From: Purpureocillium takamizusanense
Taxonomy: Eukaryota; Ascomycota; Sordariomycetes; Hypocreales; Ophiocordycipitaceae
DNA length: 64,000 bases
NCBI RefSeq assembly: GCF_022605165.1
Contig: NC_063074.1
Location: 647,501-711,500 of the forward strand
Direction of reading: 5' to 3'
Made by a program: the position numbers and the translations under genes. Each line of letters starts with the position of its first letter. The stretch's first letter is position 1. Below, one piece after another: positions 1 through 12,317 of the stretch. A model generated the notes under the pieces. It did not search any database, had not been told where the DNA came from, and saw only the letters and a program-made list of their open reading frames with translations.

Positions 1-669
1 ACGGCGTCCCCTCTCTCATCGCTGTTTCCAAACTCATTGCTGAAGGGCGGCCGATTTGAAAGAAAGTCTGATGGTGCGGAGATCGGCGACGTCGATGAAA
101 ACCGCCCAGGTCAAGGCACCGTGGAGGGTGCCCTTAGGAAGGATCGGACCATTGCACCCCAGCTCAACGCGGAGGGAGCGGGCATTGGCTCCGCCGCATC
201 TCTGCCGCCGTCTCCGCCGCCGTCTCCGCCGGCCCCGGAGCGCGAGCGTTACGTGTGCTACCTCCGCCGCACACTGGCAGCCACTAGGAGGTTCCGCTCC
301 GAGCTGGCACACATGTCGACTCACGAGTCTGCCAACGCATATCCGCCCCATGCGGTGCTCTACGGGAAGACAATCCCAACGGTGTACGCGGCACAGGTGA
401 ACGGTCGGGCTGGCATTGCGTGTTCTGACGCCTACGATGACCTCTTGTTTCGAGCGGGCGATGGCGTTGTTCTCGCGCGCGAGGCAATGTTGCCGCAGGG
501 ATACGCCCTCGTTCGCGGCGGTCGGGTGAGCACCGAGCGCGGCCATCTCACCATGCTCGGCGATCTGCCGGCTGTCGGGCGAGCGCTGGAGTCATTGGTG
601 AGGGGTAGAATGAAGGGCATCGGGCTGGGGACTAGGGAGTCGGACGACAGCACACAGGGTCGAGGCTAG
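1..669 (+). CDS. C-terminal part of a lipase-like alpha/beta-hydrolase (5' end outside window)
   Basis: The frame is open from base 1 to the TAG at 667-669, so this is the 3' part of a gene that starts upstream. The N-terminal half of the visible part is low complexity, with a Pro/Ser run near 200-235. The second half looks conserved. It has a GDGVV motif, in which the Asp would be the acid of a catalytic triad, followed about 30 residues later by RGHLTMLGD, whose His would be the triad base. This Asp...His spacing is typical of LCAT-like and other lipase-type hydrolases. The nucleophile elbow (GxSxG) would lie upstream and cannot be seen. The substrate is unknown. Some low-complexity sequence could hide an unrecognised intron. 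Confidence 0.55.
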   Translation, partial: TASPLSSLFPNSLLKGGRFERKSDGAEIGDVDENRPGQGTVEGALRKDRTIAPQLNAEGAGIGSAASLPPSPPPSPPAPERERYVCYLRRTLAATRRFRSELAHMSTHESANAYPPHAVLYGKTIPTVYAAQVNGRAGIACSDAYDDLLFRAGDGVVLAREAMLPQGYALVRGGRVSTERGHLTMLGDLPAVGRALESLVRGRMKGIGLGTRESDDSTQGRG

Positions 670-1871
670 AAACGGGCACGTCAAGCACCATAGCTTCGCG
701 CGATGGCACTGTCCGGCCGCAGACGGCAAGGTCGTGTCACCGCAGGGCCATGAGCCCGCCTCTTTTGGGGAAAAGACTACAAAACACGGCCAGATATGTG
801 ACAGGGCACATGCAAGGACGTCCGGGGGTGAGACATGACGATGCGGTCCCCGGCCCTTTTAGCATGACAGGTTACGCACATGCGTGTCGCCAGAGACATG
901 CGATGTCACCCATGTCAGCCGTGCCGAGCTGGCCGAACAATGCCACCCTGATGACGAGATACATGGCACGCACGACTTTCTGGTATGCGGGCTACGTACT
1001 ACTGCAATTCTTCTTCAAGAGCGCAACGTCTTCAGCACGCGGAGCGTCGCGCGCAAGGCCCGCTCTCTAACTTTTTGACATGTCCAAGATCCGTGATAGC
1101 ACACCTCGCATGGCATTCTTGCTCGTGCCCCATGTGTTCCGGACAAAGGACGCCCCTCTCCCCGTGACAGTCGCAACCATGGCTCGCTGAGACACATTCC
1201 AAGTAAACAAGGAAAAATTTCCGCGTTTCAGGAGCTCTGTTCCGCACCTGTTCGCGTCCTCGTGCCTGACCCGGCGTTTTCGTTAGCCTGCGACGTCTCT
1301 GCGACCCGCGTTCCCTCTTGAGACCCGACGTCGACTCGTCGATGAGATGCTCTCCCCTCCATTTATCTGCTGGCCAGGGCGCGACCATCGGATGGCATGT
1401 CATTTTTGCTGGCTCGATAGTAGATTGCGATGAGAGGCTTTCACCAGGGTACTCTCTTTTTCCTACCTGCGGTTACACTCGTCCGTCGCCGTGCCCGTCC
1501 GTTGCAAGGGGAAACAATTCTTATGCGGTGCGATGACTCGTCGTGGGGTAAGACCCCCGTGCCCGTATCATCGAGCGGCCGATGTCTGCCTCCTTGCAGG
1601 TGAATACATACACATCATTTTGCGGCGGGCAGGGCGGGGCTCGCGGGCAGCTGCATGCGCAAGAGTTGTCTGATGTTTGTCTCTCAGCTGCAGCGGGAGC
1701 GGGTTGTCTTGATGATTTGGCGACCGGCGTGGCAACTTCTTCGTCCGGTATGGGACATCCTGCGTGGTGCCCGTCCGGACCATGGCCGGGAGGCAATGCT
1801 GTCCGGCGCCTTTTTTTTCTTGTTTCGCGCTGAGGTATCGCCTCGAAAGAACACTTCATTGAACCGCGTGC
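670..1871. other. Intergenic, no supported gene
   Basis: Only short, overlapping open frames on both strands were seen, none with a recognisable domain or splice pattern. The stretch separates the 3' end of the hydrolase from the 3' end of the 2EXR gene, so it should hold two terminators and no promoter. Confidence 0.5.
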
Positions 1872-2739
1872 TCAGCCGCCAAGCTTTGAAAGCGCTCTCA
1901 GACAGAGGATATCGCATGGAGGGGGACGCCAGTGCGGCAGCTGTTCGCAGACCGTGGCGACCGCCATTTGCACTTGACAAGCCATGCGCTCTTTGACCAT
2001 AGCAAGGTCGCTGCCTTGATCCTCTTCGCGTGGCACAAAATAGACGTGCTCCAGGTTGGACATGCGCAGAGCAAGTTGCTTGATCACCTCGACGGTTAGA
2101 CTCGCGGCCGTCATTGATCTGTATGTATCATCGATCCAGAACAAGGCGTCACTGATGGCGACTCGGCGAACGCTGGCCAGCTCGTCCTGGTCGCACATCG
2201 ACATGCAAGTATGGAACTGGGAATCCGCAGCCATGTAGCCCTCACGAGGGCCAAAGAAGAGGATATCTCTGTCGGGGTTGAAGATGACCTGGCCCGGGCC
2301 GCGTGCGAAGCCAAAGGCGCAGCTGTAGCTCTTGAAAGCCTCTGCGCGGGATTCGGCGCACACATGAAGATTGACGGGGATAGGCGCGCCTGATGTGCAT
2401 CCGGTCGTACAGCCAGACGGGCGAGCCGGTGCTTCATGCAATGACGGCGACCCGGAGCCGCAGCGGATGGAAACGAGGCGCGAGTTGGGCAAGTTGAAGT
2501 TCCAGATTTTGAGGCGCAACTCGGGGGGGAGTTGGGAGAAGAGATGCTATGAGCTGTAAGCGACGCTCCAGCAGCCTCGAGTCGTCGTCGTCGCGTGCAC
2601 TCACAAACTCGTTTGGGTTGACGGCAGCAGGCGGCCTGGGGGCACATGTGCGACGCATGCGGTCCATGGTCTTCGGGGCGGGATGCGAGTCGTGTAGTCG
2701 CGTAGCACCGAGGCGTGGTGACTGCGAGAATATGCCCAT
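1872..2739 (-). CDS. 2EXR-domain protein, fungal, unknown function
   Basis: Two-exon model on the minus strand: 2739-2605 and 2546-1872, giving 269 residues. The 58-nt intron starts GTGAGT and ends TAG, with matching phase 0. Exon 2 begins with the 2EXR signature F-S-Q-L-P-P-E-L-R-L-K-I-W, at about residues 48-60, followed by an N-x-P...R-L-V-S-I strand, which is how 2EXR domains begin. 2EXR proteins are expanded in filamentous fungi and have no established biochemical role. Further down, F-N-P-D-R-D-I-L-F-F matches the part of the domain that describes a residue dropping through a threshold. The start ATG at 2739 is the nearest one in frame. An upstream in-frame start as far as 3138 is possible. 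The neighbourhood is gene-poor. Confidence 0.7.
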
Positions 2740-4007
2740 GACCTGTCGACCACAGCAATGGGGTCGACGAATGCGTTTGGAGATGCAAGCGTCTTCTTCG
2801 AACGAGACACGACGCGAGTCGCCCGTCCCAGAGGGATGGAAGGCAGCCGTGCCCGCGTGTGTCGAGTCGTACACAAACGGGGAGTGGGCGACTTTGAATG
2901 CGTTCGTGAGTGTCCGCTGTGGAGGGGCAGTTGGTCGACCAGGCGTGGGCGGCACCAGGCGTGGGCGGGCGGATGGGTGGCGGGGGGGGAGAGAGCCGTT
3001 ATGTATACTCGGCAGGCCGTCCAAGGGTGGCAAGCAAAGAGGGAGAGGAGGTACTTGGAGATGGATGTCGAAGTTTGTATGCGACGTGTCCCACCGCGGT
3101 GACGGAAATGTTCCCGGGGACGCTGTGGGATGGATCAAGATATGACGATGGCGTCAACGGCGTTCTCGTGGCGTGTCCCCATCCTCGCAGGCGCCATCTT
3201 GCCTACAAGAAGTAAGCAGTTGTCTGGCCGTGCTGGCGCGTATACCGAGGCATGCATGTATGTACTCCTTCCTGTCCGGGTGCCTCAAGGGTTCCGCAAC
3301 TAGGGCGGGCAGGTACGTACCAAGATGTGCGAACTGGTACGTAGCCGTAGTAGCAGGGGGTACCTACCTCAGGTGCCTTGGGTACAAGGTAACAAACTTG
3401 GGTACGTAAACTTTGGTACGCAACAACACCAGAAGCAGCAGAAGTAGCAGCAGCAGCAGGTGTGACGGCTGCACATCCCGACGACCTGGGACGTGGGTGG
3501 GTTGGATGGGTCTCACTCTCGCAGCCGGACAGGGGTAGGTCGGGACTCAGTTCATGCCCTTCTCATCCCAGGGCATCCACGCCATCCACGGCCACGGTCC
3601 GGCTGGCGACGGGAGTGCAGGCAGGCAGGCAACAAACGCCGCCCCGGCCGGCCTCTGCCCGGGAGCGAATCGGCCTCGTCCAAGTCGCGGGGGGCGTGGC
3701 TGGCCCAGGAGCCCCAGCCAGGGCCAACTACCGTCCGCCGTATGCCGTGCATTGGCCATCGGTGGCTTGACGTTTTGTGTCCTGTTCTCGTATTCAAGCC
3801 AATGAGAGCCCGTGCCCTCGTCGGCATTACCTGCTGGTCTCTGGGGGTGTTGGATGAGACACGATGGGGCGCCTGAGCAGCATTGCAGTGCAGATTGCAG
3901 CAGCAGCATTTCGTCGTTCGACCGCCCAAGGTTTCTGCAAGAGAGACGCCTGCTGGTTGAGAGTGGGCTGGATGCGACTGACTGCCTGCCCTGCCCTTCT
4001 CTGCCTT

Positions 4008-4033
4008 GGCAAGGCAAGGCAAGGCAAGGCAAG
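4008..4033. repeat. GGCAA pentanucleotide tandem repeat
   Basis: Five head-to-tail GGCAA units, immediately preceded by CTGCCTT in a locally palindromic setting. It lies in intergenic DNA. Confidence 0.8.
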
Positions 4034-4450
4034 AGATTAGAATGGAACCATGAGAGCACATTACGTACGGCCACCACCCGTCGTCCCGCTGCTCCGTAGT
4101 ACGTGCGTGCCGCAAAAGACCGACCACCTCCTCACGACCGACCACCGCCGCGGAGCAACAAGGGTTCGTCCTGGATGTGTGTATGTGTCCACGTCTACGG
4201 CCGGCCAGCCGCCGCTACGACGCCCCCGGTCCCTGGGTTCCATGCGGGCGAAAATTGTCGGCGACATGCAGTGAAACATGCACCTCGACGTCTGGCTCGC
4301 TCGGAAGTCTGCAGAACGTCCCGACTCTGTGGGGTTGCTGCAGCTAGGAACAGCGGCCAGCATTGCCGTGCAGCCAGTGGCTTCGGAAAGCTGCCGGCCC
4401 TTCGGCTGTCACTATCCCCGAGCATCTGTCTGTCTGTATCACCGTCGGCG

Positions 4451-4498
4451 TTGCTTGCTTACCTGCTTGCTTGCTTGCCTGCTTGCCAGCTTGCCTGG
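4451..4498. repeat. Imperfect TTGC/CTTG tandem repeat
   Basis: An imperfect run of TTGC and CCTGC units of about 48 bases in gene-free DNA. It is read as Cys/Leu-rich nonsense in several frames. Confidence 0.7.
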
Positions 4499-5878
4499 AA
4501 GCCGCCGCAACAAGCTCGCGCGTGTGCGAGTGCGAGCAGGGCGATGCGGCAGACGCTACCCCACGGTGCAGTGCAGGGCGCTGTGTCTCGAACCTGAGCT
4601 GACAGCTCAAACGACGCCGTCTGCCTGACAAGACCACACACTACGCTTGAGCGGGCGCCGATCCGAACTTCAATTCCTGCAGCACACGTCGATGCCCGAC
4701 TGTGTCGGACGCCGCGCCCCTGTCGTCGCCGTCGCCGTCCTCGTCCCCGATTCGATTATCCTGCCTCAGAGACCATCTTCACAACGGACCAATTGACGAA
4801 ACACCGGATATCGAATGCAGCTCAAAGGTATTTGAAATACGTAGTACGAAGTACGTCCAGTATACGTCGACTCCTCCACCGGATCCCTGCATTCGCCGTG
4901 TGCACTTTGTAATAGTATTGGCAATTGCAGCCCTCGATTGAGGCTTGTTGCTTGACGAGAGCCTCTGGCTGGTGGGCGGGCCGCTCGGTCGACAGCCGTC
5001 TGTCTGCAGAGGTGGTTGCACATGTGCGGTGTCGCCAAAGCTCCCGCTGTCAATGACGACGGTGGCCCCGCGGGGGCGTGTGGTGGTTACGGGAAACCCA
5101 GACAGCTGGGATTACTGATCTCCGAGACTCTGGGGCACATGTTGGGCATGGTGCTGTTGCAGCTGCGCATGAACATTAGCACCTACAGTATGTACGTACG
5201 TACGTAGCGGTTTACGGAGTGCGAGCTCCGCCTTACCACGTCTCTGATGAGCAAGAAGCAACGAACATGCCGGCTTTTCTTTGACCAAGACACCACGTGG
5301 TTCGAGGCTGTCTGTGGTGCCGCCAGCGCGAAGGCCAGCGTGCCGTTCGTGTCATGCTGTCCTCGAGACGAGACGATGCCTGACACGTTGTGCCTGTCAT
5401 GCGTCGTTATCAACGACGTCGATGGGATCCATGTGCTGGACATTTCCGGTGGCCCGGGCCAAGAAAGCCGTCAGACACGGGCCCGGCAAGCCAGGCCAGG
5501 GTTCGGGGCTCATTCGCCAGTAGTAGCCTCTCGCTGCTCGTGGTGCCGCGATAGGGTGCAGTCGAGGGAGAATATCGTGAGCAAACCGCCATGCAAGTCG
5601 TCAACGACAACGGGCTTGGCCCGAATATCTTCGGCGTTGCACGGGCCATGCGGCGAGGGCGCGGGAAATGCGCTCGGGGCTCAACGGCCAGCCAACCAAC
5701 CTGACTAGGCGGCACGAGAGAGGAGGGCACGCAGTCTGTACGAAGCACGAAGTAGACAAGGTAGTAATTACGGAGTTCGGGGCTAGCGAGGAGAAGGGTC
5801 TCTATTGTCCACCCTTGGATTGATCCGTCACGTGGGACGCTGCTCCCCGAGCGCCGACTGCAGGCGCGACAGAGCAAG

Positions 5879-5914
5879 TATACTGTATACTGTATACGAT
5901 ATACGATATACGAT
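5879..5914. repeat. TATAC / GATATAC short tandem repeats
   Basis: TATACTG units followed by GATATAC units. The tract is AT-rich and locally self-complementary, in contrast to the GC-rich surroundings. Confidence 0.75.
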
Positions 5915-6091
5915 AATGCGGCAGGTGCAGTGCGGTGCTATACGAACTGGAAGGTTAGCCAGCAGCATGCCAGACAAGGAACCCGAGGCAGCTTCGTACC
6001 TACGGTCGCCGTTTACGAATACTCAAAGTTCTTTTTAAGGTACTAAGGTCCTGCTCCTGCAGGTCCTAGGATAATCTCCGTGCCTAAGGTA

Positions 6092-6110
6092 CTACCTACC
6101 TACCTACCTC
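6092..6110. repeat. CTAC tetranucleotide repeat
   Basis: About four and a half CTAC units in an AT-richer patch (about 6000-6170) that also contains several AAGGTACT/TAGTAC strings. Confidence 0.7.
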
Positions 6111-7172
6111 TAAGCTCCTACCTCGCTACTTTCCTATTCCCTTAGTACTTTAGTATAGGTATGTCGCCGTATTTGCAGGTAAGAGGTAACGAAGCAGGCT
6201 ACAAGAAGACCCTAGCATTACCCACCCACGAAGCAAGCAGTCACCTTATTCTGTTCATCCCATCCTTGCCTCACCCTACCCGAGGTTCTGCTCTTCCCCA
6301 CCACAGGCTTGGTGAGGACAGGCTTCTTGTGTTTATCCTCCCTGACAGGGTGCAAAGTACACGATACATTATGCGGGGAGCCGAATTAACACACGATACA
6401 AGTCGTGTCTGGTCAAGAAGTTGTGTCTACGCAGCTTGTACAGGAAGAAATGTTATGCGTGCGAACCAAATGCGAGTCCATGTACGGCCAGGGACCCATC
6501 ACCACAAAACAGCGGCTGGCCTCCCACACACGCACACACACTTCGACTTCTTCTTGGAACAGGCAAGGCGTTGGCGCTTCGAGGGGACGCGAAACGCAGT
6601 GCCGAGGGGGCCTCTGATACTATTTGTGGCCGCCCCCAGTGTCTGATTGGCCGCAGCCGCCGGGCACAAGCGCCATGGCACATTTCCCACACCCACTCAC
6701 GGCGACTTGCCTGCACGCCGCCAGCCAATCCGGGACCCGCCCAGCGACATGCCCGCGAGAGCCTCACAAGTTCACAACTCTAGTCTCTCTGTAGCCATCT
6801 GCGCCGTCGGCGACATCCCATACCCAGCGCGCCTATCGTGCATGGGCGCGTCGACGTTCCCACTGCCATTGGCTCGCCTAGATGACGACCTCGACCTCGC
6901 CGTCTGCAAATGAGCGACACGAATGATCGTTGTGAACGGGCATGGATCTATAACTCTTCTCCCTCCCCTCTGGAACGGACTCGCATCATTGCAATGCGTT
7001 GATCGTCTTGCTTCCTTCTCTTGTTTTTCTCTTCGTCTCGAGCGCCCCCTTTTTTTATTTTTCCCGTAACCTAGGTCCTGCGGACTTGGTTTAATCTTTC
7101 TTGTTGTCGTTGTCTCCCATCTATCTACCCTTGTACATATTCCCACTGATACACCTCACGCCCTCGCCCAGC

Positions 7173-7901
7173 ATGTCGTCCAGCTTGAAGAACGAGGTCA
7201 CCGTCTCTGACTTTGAGGGTGATGGCCGGGACCTCCGCACTCGCATCAAGGCCCGCGTCGTCGGCACCGTCCACGGCTTGCGGGTCGCCTTGACATTACT
7301 CGCCCTGCTATCAGGCATCACCATCCTCGGTCTCTCTGCCAACTCGCTGGCTGTGTATAAGGACACGTACGTGCCGGACGACTACTTGCTTCCGCTCTGG
7401 CCCGACCATTTCGACCTCCGGCCGACTACGGCACTGATCGCGGGCAGTGCCATTCTCATCGTGGCCAACGCCGTGTCTCTGCTCGCTAGCAAGACCGCCT
7501 CGGTGAGAAACATCATAAGCATCTTGCCCCCACGGACTCAAGACTGACACATACAAAATCTATAGGTCCGGAAACGAGTCGGTGCGCACACATCAGTCAG
7601 TCTTGCCGCGCCCGTCATCGGTTTCATCGCCGCGCTGGTGGCAATGGCCCTCTTCTACGCCGTCAATGCCTCCGCTACGGTCGACACGATGCAGAGCTGG
7701 ACGTGCCGGTGGAAGCAGGTCGGCATGTCGATGCAGCCGCACTTCGGTTCGCTGTGCCGGCAGAACGAGGCAGGCCTCATCCTGGCCATCTTGTTGGTCC
7801 CGCTGGAACTGTGCGTGTTGGTGACCGCGTGCTTTCAAATGTTTCTTGAGCGCAAGTTCAGTGCCGCGCTGCGAGGTGGTGCTAGCCCGGCCATGTCCTG
7901 A
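7173..7901 (+). CDS. Predicted four-helix integral membrane protein
   Basis: Two exons, 7173-7502 and 7566-7901, joined across a 63-nt intron (GTGAGA...ATAG) in phase 0, giving 221 residues. Four hydrophobic segments are visible. The first two are near residues 35-60 and 88-108, before a short basic loop (VRKRVG) that sits exactly at the exon joint. The other two are near 122-145 and 182-208. The loop between helices 3 and 4 has two cysteines (SWTC...SLC) that could form an extracellular disulfide. Size and topology resemble fungal MARVEL/tetraspan-like proteins of unknown function, but no defining motif was recognised. The start ATG follows a pyrimidine-rich leader. A plasma-membrane role is inference. 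Confidence 0.75.
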
Positions 7902-9022
7902 AGTCGGTCGTGCCTCATCATCAATGGAGGTTCCTTCCTGCATAGGCGGGTTTGCATGAGAGGCTGCGAGAGATAAGGCGGCGACTGGTGTCGCAGGTCC
8001 AAGCGTCTGAGTCCAGGTCCCTTGTACAGTAACTGCGAGAATGGGTACAGTAGTAGGTGTTTGAGTCTTGTCCAACGACAATGTAACAAAGGGTATGCCT
8101 GCTGCGGTCAGCAAAAGCTGTAGGGCCACCCAGACACAACATTTGGGGCGACGCCCACGTTTTCAGCGTTGTGCTGCTTCATTCTCTTTCCCACGAAAGA
8201 CGTGTAAGCGCGCGGGGCTGAAGAATGCCTGCTTGTCACTTCGTATACCTGCGTTATCAGCCACTTTGTTTCATGCCGTACGACGGTGACGCCGTGCGGC
8301 GCCAACCGGCACAGTTTGTGTCGCCGCCGACGGAGCGTGCGCCCTACTTTGTACTCGCCCCCAAGTAAGGAGGAGAAGGGGGACGGGGGGAAACGTATGA
8401 ACGGAATATGTTTCGGGCACAATTGCCCCGAGCTTCCTGTGCAGGCCACCAAGAGACGCGGGAGCACGGCATCATACGAAGGCGGGCGTCAGGCGCCGTG
8501 GAGAAGGCTCAGGCACGGTCACCTTGACCTGTGAGGCGCAGTCCCGGGCGCTCCCCTTTGTGTTACGGAGACGGTGGCCGTTTCTGCCCCCAGGAATAGG
8601 CGGAATTATCCAGCACCCGGCTTCGAATGCTGGCGCCCTGATTGAGGGAGGGAGGGAGCGTGGCGTTGGCAGAATTTCTCTCTCGACAAACCTGAACATG
8701 GTCAACTCAAAGGCCGACAACGACGAAAGCAGTCCCGGACTGAGTCACATGTCACCCTTTGTTGCTTCCACTTTGCAAACACGACGAATATTCTACGCTG
8801 TTTCGAGAAGGGAAAACCGGGGCTCCTTTTGGATGTAGGCATACGCGTACAGCCGCCCGCGTGGCCGTGGCCCGTTCCTGTCGAGTTTTTATTAGATCAT
8901 TGGTGTACGAAGGACGAAGTACGAGAGGGCTCTTTGACTTTGCCTCAAGTACAGTACCACTCAACAGAATCAGAGCAAGGCGGATCCCCGGCATCATCGG
9001 CACCAAGGCAGCGGTCTCAACC
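7902..9022. other. Intergenic, no supported gene
   Basis: Short open frames only. It contains an ACGAAGTAC string at 8914-8922 close to the presumed promoter of the MIF-like gene. Pyrimidine tracts are modest. Confidence 0.45.
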
Positions 9023-10096
9023 ATGATGCGAACTGGCACGCCAGTCCACAGCCGGTCGGCGTCGCCGGTTGTCATGTCGGTACCGCTGTCGCGGAAGCCC
9101 TTGCCCCGGAACCCTCCAGCCAGGCCGCCGCCGCCGCCGAGCATCCCCCTCATGGAGCGACGTATCGGGACCGACGTGAGCAGGCCAACTCTCGAGCCGC
9201 TCATGGAGAGGGAGGCGAACATGTTCATCGCAGCACCTCGCATGCCTCAGCCCGGGGATACAACAGGGCTGGCCAGGCAGACGCCGCCCCAGGCACATAA
9301 GTCTTCAGCGTTACCGAAAGATCAAATACGCGCGCAAGCCATTGTGCTGGCCGAGGTCAGGACGAATGTCATGGTATGCCGTTGAACCAGGCCCTCGCGG
9401 GAGCTTCGAGGTCGCTCACGATATGTCCAGGTCACAAACGAGTATACCTTCATCACAGAGCTCTCCACGCACTTGTCAATACGATACGGCCGGCCGGTTA
9501 CCTCGATTGTCGTGACGCTGCAGCACAGCATTTGCATGCTATTCGGGGGCTCCTTTGAGCCGGCGTACACGGTGACCGTGAGCGCGCTGCCGGGCCAGAT
9601 GCAGATGACATCGAACAAGCGCAACGTTGCGCTCCTCCAAGCACACCTGTTTCAAGCGCTGCGCGTGCCTCCCAAGCGCGGATTTGTGCGCTTCGCTCCG
9701 GTGACAGACGAGTGCTCTGGCTGGGGCGGCAAGACGGTGGCGGGCCAGATTGGCGAGGTCATGGGCACGGCGGTCAAGGCCCCAGCAACAAGAGACCCTG
9801 GAAACGAAGCAGGAAGAGGCGCTTTCAAGGTACGGTGGTCACTAGAACCCGCTGGAAACGCGCCTGCTCAACGCCGACAGTTGCGTGGAAAGACTTCCCG
9901 GCCTGCCGATTCGGCAGCTGCGTCGAGATCGGGCACGCCCGTGCCGCCAGGGGGTCGTCAAGGTGTCCCGAAGGAGTCGTCCAGTGGCCCTGCAAGCAAG
10001 CCCGCGGAGCCGACCGGGACGACGGCGGCGACTAAAGAGAAGGCGGAGGAGAAGAGGAGCTTCGTCGATAAGGTATTCCGCCGAAACCGCAAGTAA
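9023..10096 (+). CDS. MIF-like (tautomerase superfamily) protein with long N-terminal extension
   Basis: Two exons, 9023-9373 and 9431-10096, across a 57-nt GTATGC...CCAG intron in phase 0, giving 338 residues. The middle of the protein matches macrophage migration inhibitory factor. It has V-R-T-N-V at residues 112-116, an Y-G-R-P-V helix end, C-M-L-F-G-G-S-F-E-P at 152-161 (compare M-A-F-G-G-S in MIF) and a Q-x-x-L-F-x-A-L-x-V-P-P segment. About 105 residues rich in Pro, Arg and Ser precede the domain, and about 100 low-complexity residues with a basic end (VFRRNRK) follow it. In MIF the catalytic Pro is residue 1 after Met removal. Here the equivalent place is internal and reads Val108. 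Ordinary tautomerase activity is therefore unlikely. The start was chosen at the tandem ATGs in CAACC context. An earlier ATG cannot be excluded. Confidence 0.8.
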
Positions 10097-12317
10097 TACT
10101 CGTCGTGAGGCGTTTGTTTGGGGGGGGGGGTGGGCTGGGGACGGCGAAGGCGGGACGTCGTTGTGCTAGTGGGAGAGGGATTGCTTTGGCGAGCAGGCGC
10201 TGGGTAGACTGATATGCAATCTGTAATACTCGTTTTCACAGATATAGAGCTCGGTCAAGTAATTTAATGTGAGCAGGCGAGACGTGCACCTGGGATGGCA
10301 GAGGGGTGTGGTTCATGAACACCTTCGCGGCGGGACGTTGCCAGGAGGGACAAACAGTCGTAGCCTGAATGTCAAACCGAAAGGTGCCTCTGAAGTGTCA
10401 ACTGTGGACTCAGGAATGGCCGGTTGGTTGGGTGCGCACTGGTGCATTTATTTGGCATCTCACCTGGTAGGATGGATTGAAGTACAGTACGTATAGGTAC
10501 CATCCTGGGCCTCTGGGCTCCATCTGCCAGACCGCCAGGTGGGGGGTTCAGCGCTGGCGGGCCGCGGGCCGGGCGGGCTCCTCCTGTAAGGTACCGGTGG
10601 CATCCACTGGAGCCGTACTCCGTACTTCCATCCATGCATCCATCCATGCATCCTTGTTCGGCGGTCCGCCAGCAGCTTCCTTGGTACTGACCCTCCAGAC
10701 CTACCCCTACCCGGACCCTAACTACCACATTACCCACGGGCGCCTACAGCACCTTATTTGCTGCCGCCGAAGCTGAGGTGCCGCTGCCCACCCTCACCCC
10801 ATGGCATCAGCCTCGTCCACCTTCACTCACCTCGCCTCACCTGCGTCCCGCATCCGCGCCATCACGACGACCAATCCGCCCCAGAGCCTACCCGACCTTC
10901 ATCACTGCCACCAGCGCCACCAGCGCCACCATCTCGCTCTCCCAACCCAACCGCTGGAGGCAAGGACATTGAAGTCGCTCTCCGGCCGTCATCGACGAAT
11001 TGAGCCTTGCTCTCCTACCTCCCCTACTGTCCACGTCCCACCGTTCTCGCCCATATCCGCGACTCCCTGGCTCTCGCACCGTCGCCAACCGGCCCTTGCA
11101 GTCAGGGCAGCGACGCAATTGCCGTCCTGCCGACGCCCGATTCCTAGGCAACGGGACGAGCTTGGGCCTCGGCCTGCCCGATCCCGACTCGCAACGCGCG
11201 CGACCAGTCCCGTCCTCTATCTCTCTCCATCGACCCTTTCTCATCCGACCCAGGGACGACCTTGAGCAAGTTGGATGCTGAGGCGCGCCTCTCAAGGGGC
11301 CTCGCAACCACATCATGGAGGTAAGTGGCGGCGTCTGCCTGGTTTTGTTGCGTCTCCCAAATTCGCCCTCACCCTCTCGCGCCCGCATTTGTCGTTCTTG
11401 CCTTGCGTATCGTTGCCCTGCTGTGGTGCTGGTATTGTTGTTGGTCGTCTCGTCACGTCATGGAATCTCTCCCTCTCCTTCTCATCTTGGGTGGGTGGTT
11501 GGACGTTGCACGACATCACCGGCCAACCGACGCTCCTATCACCAGGCATCTTTGTCCATGCCTGGCTGTCTTTTCCTTGCTCTCCCGCTCCCTTGCTCCC
11601 CGGGCGAAAGGAGACGCCCGACGCCCGCCCGTTGCCCTCGCGTACGCGCATCCCGGAGTAGGAGATTGGCCAGCGTCGACCCGTCAAAGTCATGACAAGC
11701 ACAATCAGCCAGCGCAACGCTGTCAGTATGGACCGGTGTACTGCATGCTCCTCCCCGTGTCACCTACAGCACGGTCTACCCTCGGTGCCAGTGTCGAGAT
11801 CGCTATGCATGAGCCAAGGCTCCATCTCTCACCGGGAGATATTACTCGCTAATTCCAAGGCACGTATCTGCGGTCCACCACTGGTCCATGGCATTGTGCT
11901 CGGCCCCAGCCAGGGGTGAGAAAGGCAGCACAAACATAAGAGCGCTCGGAAATGCCGCTCGCGAGCCCACGCTGCTCTCATGACAATCTTCGTGAGACCG
12001 TGGCGGCACCGAAAATGGCCGCGGCAGCCTTGATTGACCGGCGACGCCCGGGTCCCGGCCCAGTGCTGAGGTGAACTTTGACATCCGGCACACGACGACG
12101 CCCTCAAGCCTCCACGTGGCATGGCACAGCATCGCGTGGCGACGGACTGAACACGACACCTCTATGCGATGTTTTGCGCTGTACTCCAAACGCCTCGTTA
12201 TCGGCAGTCTCATCTTCTCTGCGCCTTTGCTGCTATCCCTCCACTTGCTACCGCCCGCCCTTTCTTGCACTTGCCGAGAAGCCATTTTGGTTATCTCTTG
12301 TTCAGCTCCTCCATCTC
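10097..12317. other. Long intergenic/leader region before GTR2
   Basis: This holds no gene that can be supported. A CATC repeat lies at 10627-10653 and a TACTCCGTA string at 10616-10624. From about 10780 the plus strand is strongly C/T-rich, as in fungal promoters and leaders. An ATG at 11315 sits in a strong context and is followed after one codon by a GTAAGT donor (11321). This could be the start of a spliced leader of GTR2 (see findings). Confidence 0.45.
10627..10653. repeat. CATC/CATG tandem repeat
   Basis: CCATCCATGCATCC units repeated head to tail over 27 bases, directly after a TACTCCGTA string. Confidence 0.7.

Larger units (their letters stand above)
2740..7172. other. Gene-poor region with short tandem repeats
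   Basis: No frame in this 4.4-kb stretch shows a domain, a plausible intron chain or coding-like codon bias. Several open frames overlap on both strands, as expected of GC-rich random sequence. Repeated GTAC and TACGTA strings occur at 3310-3420, 4840-4865 and 5190-5210, and there are several microsatellite-like tracts listed separately. The last 400 bases (about 6770-7172) are pyrimidine-rich and look like the promoter and leader of the membrane-protein gene. Confidence 0.5.

Noticed and set aside
2434..3138. 234-codon minus-strand frame across the 2EXR gene start
   Set aside because: Its 3' part reads through the 58-nt intron and exon 2 in the wrong frame. Only 2605-2739 was kept as exon 1.
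3547..4145. Two overlapping minus-strand frames of 176 and 197 codons
   Set aside because: They overlap each other in different frames, cover low-complexity repeats and match no family.
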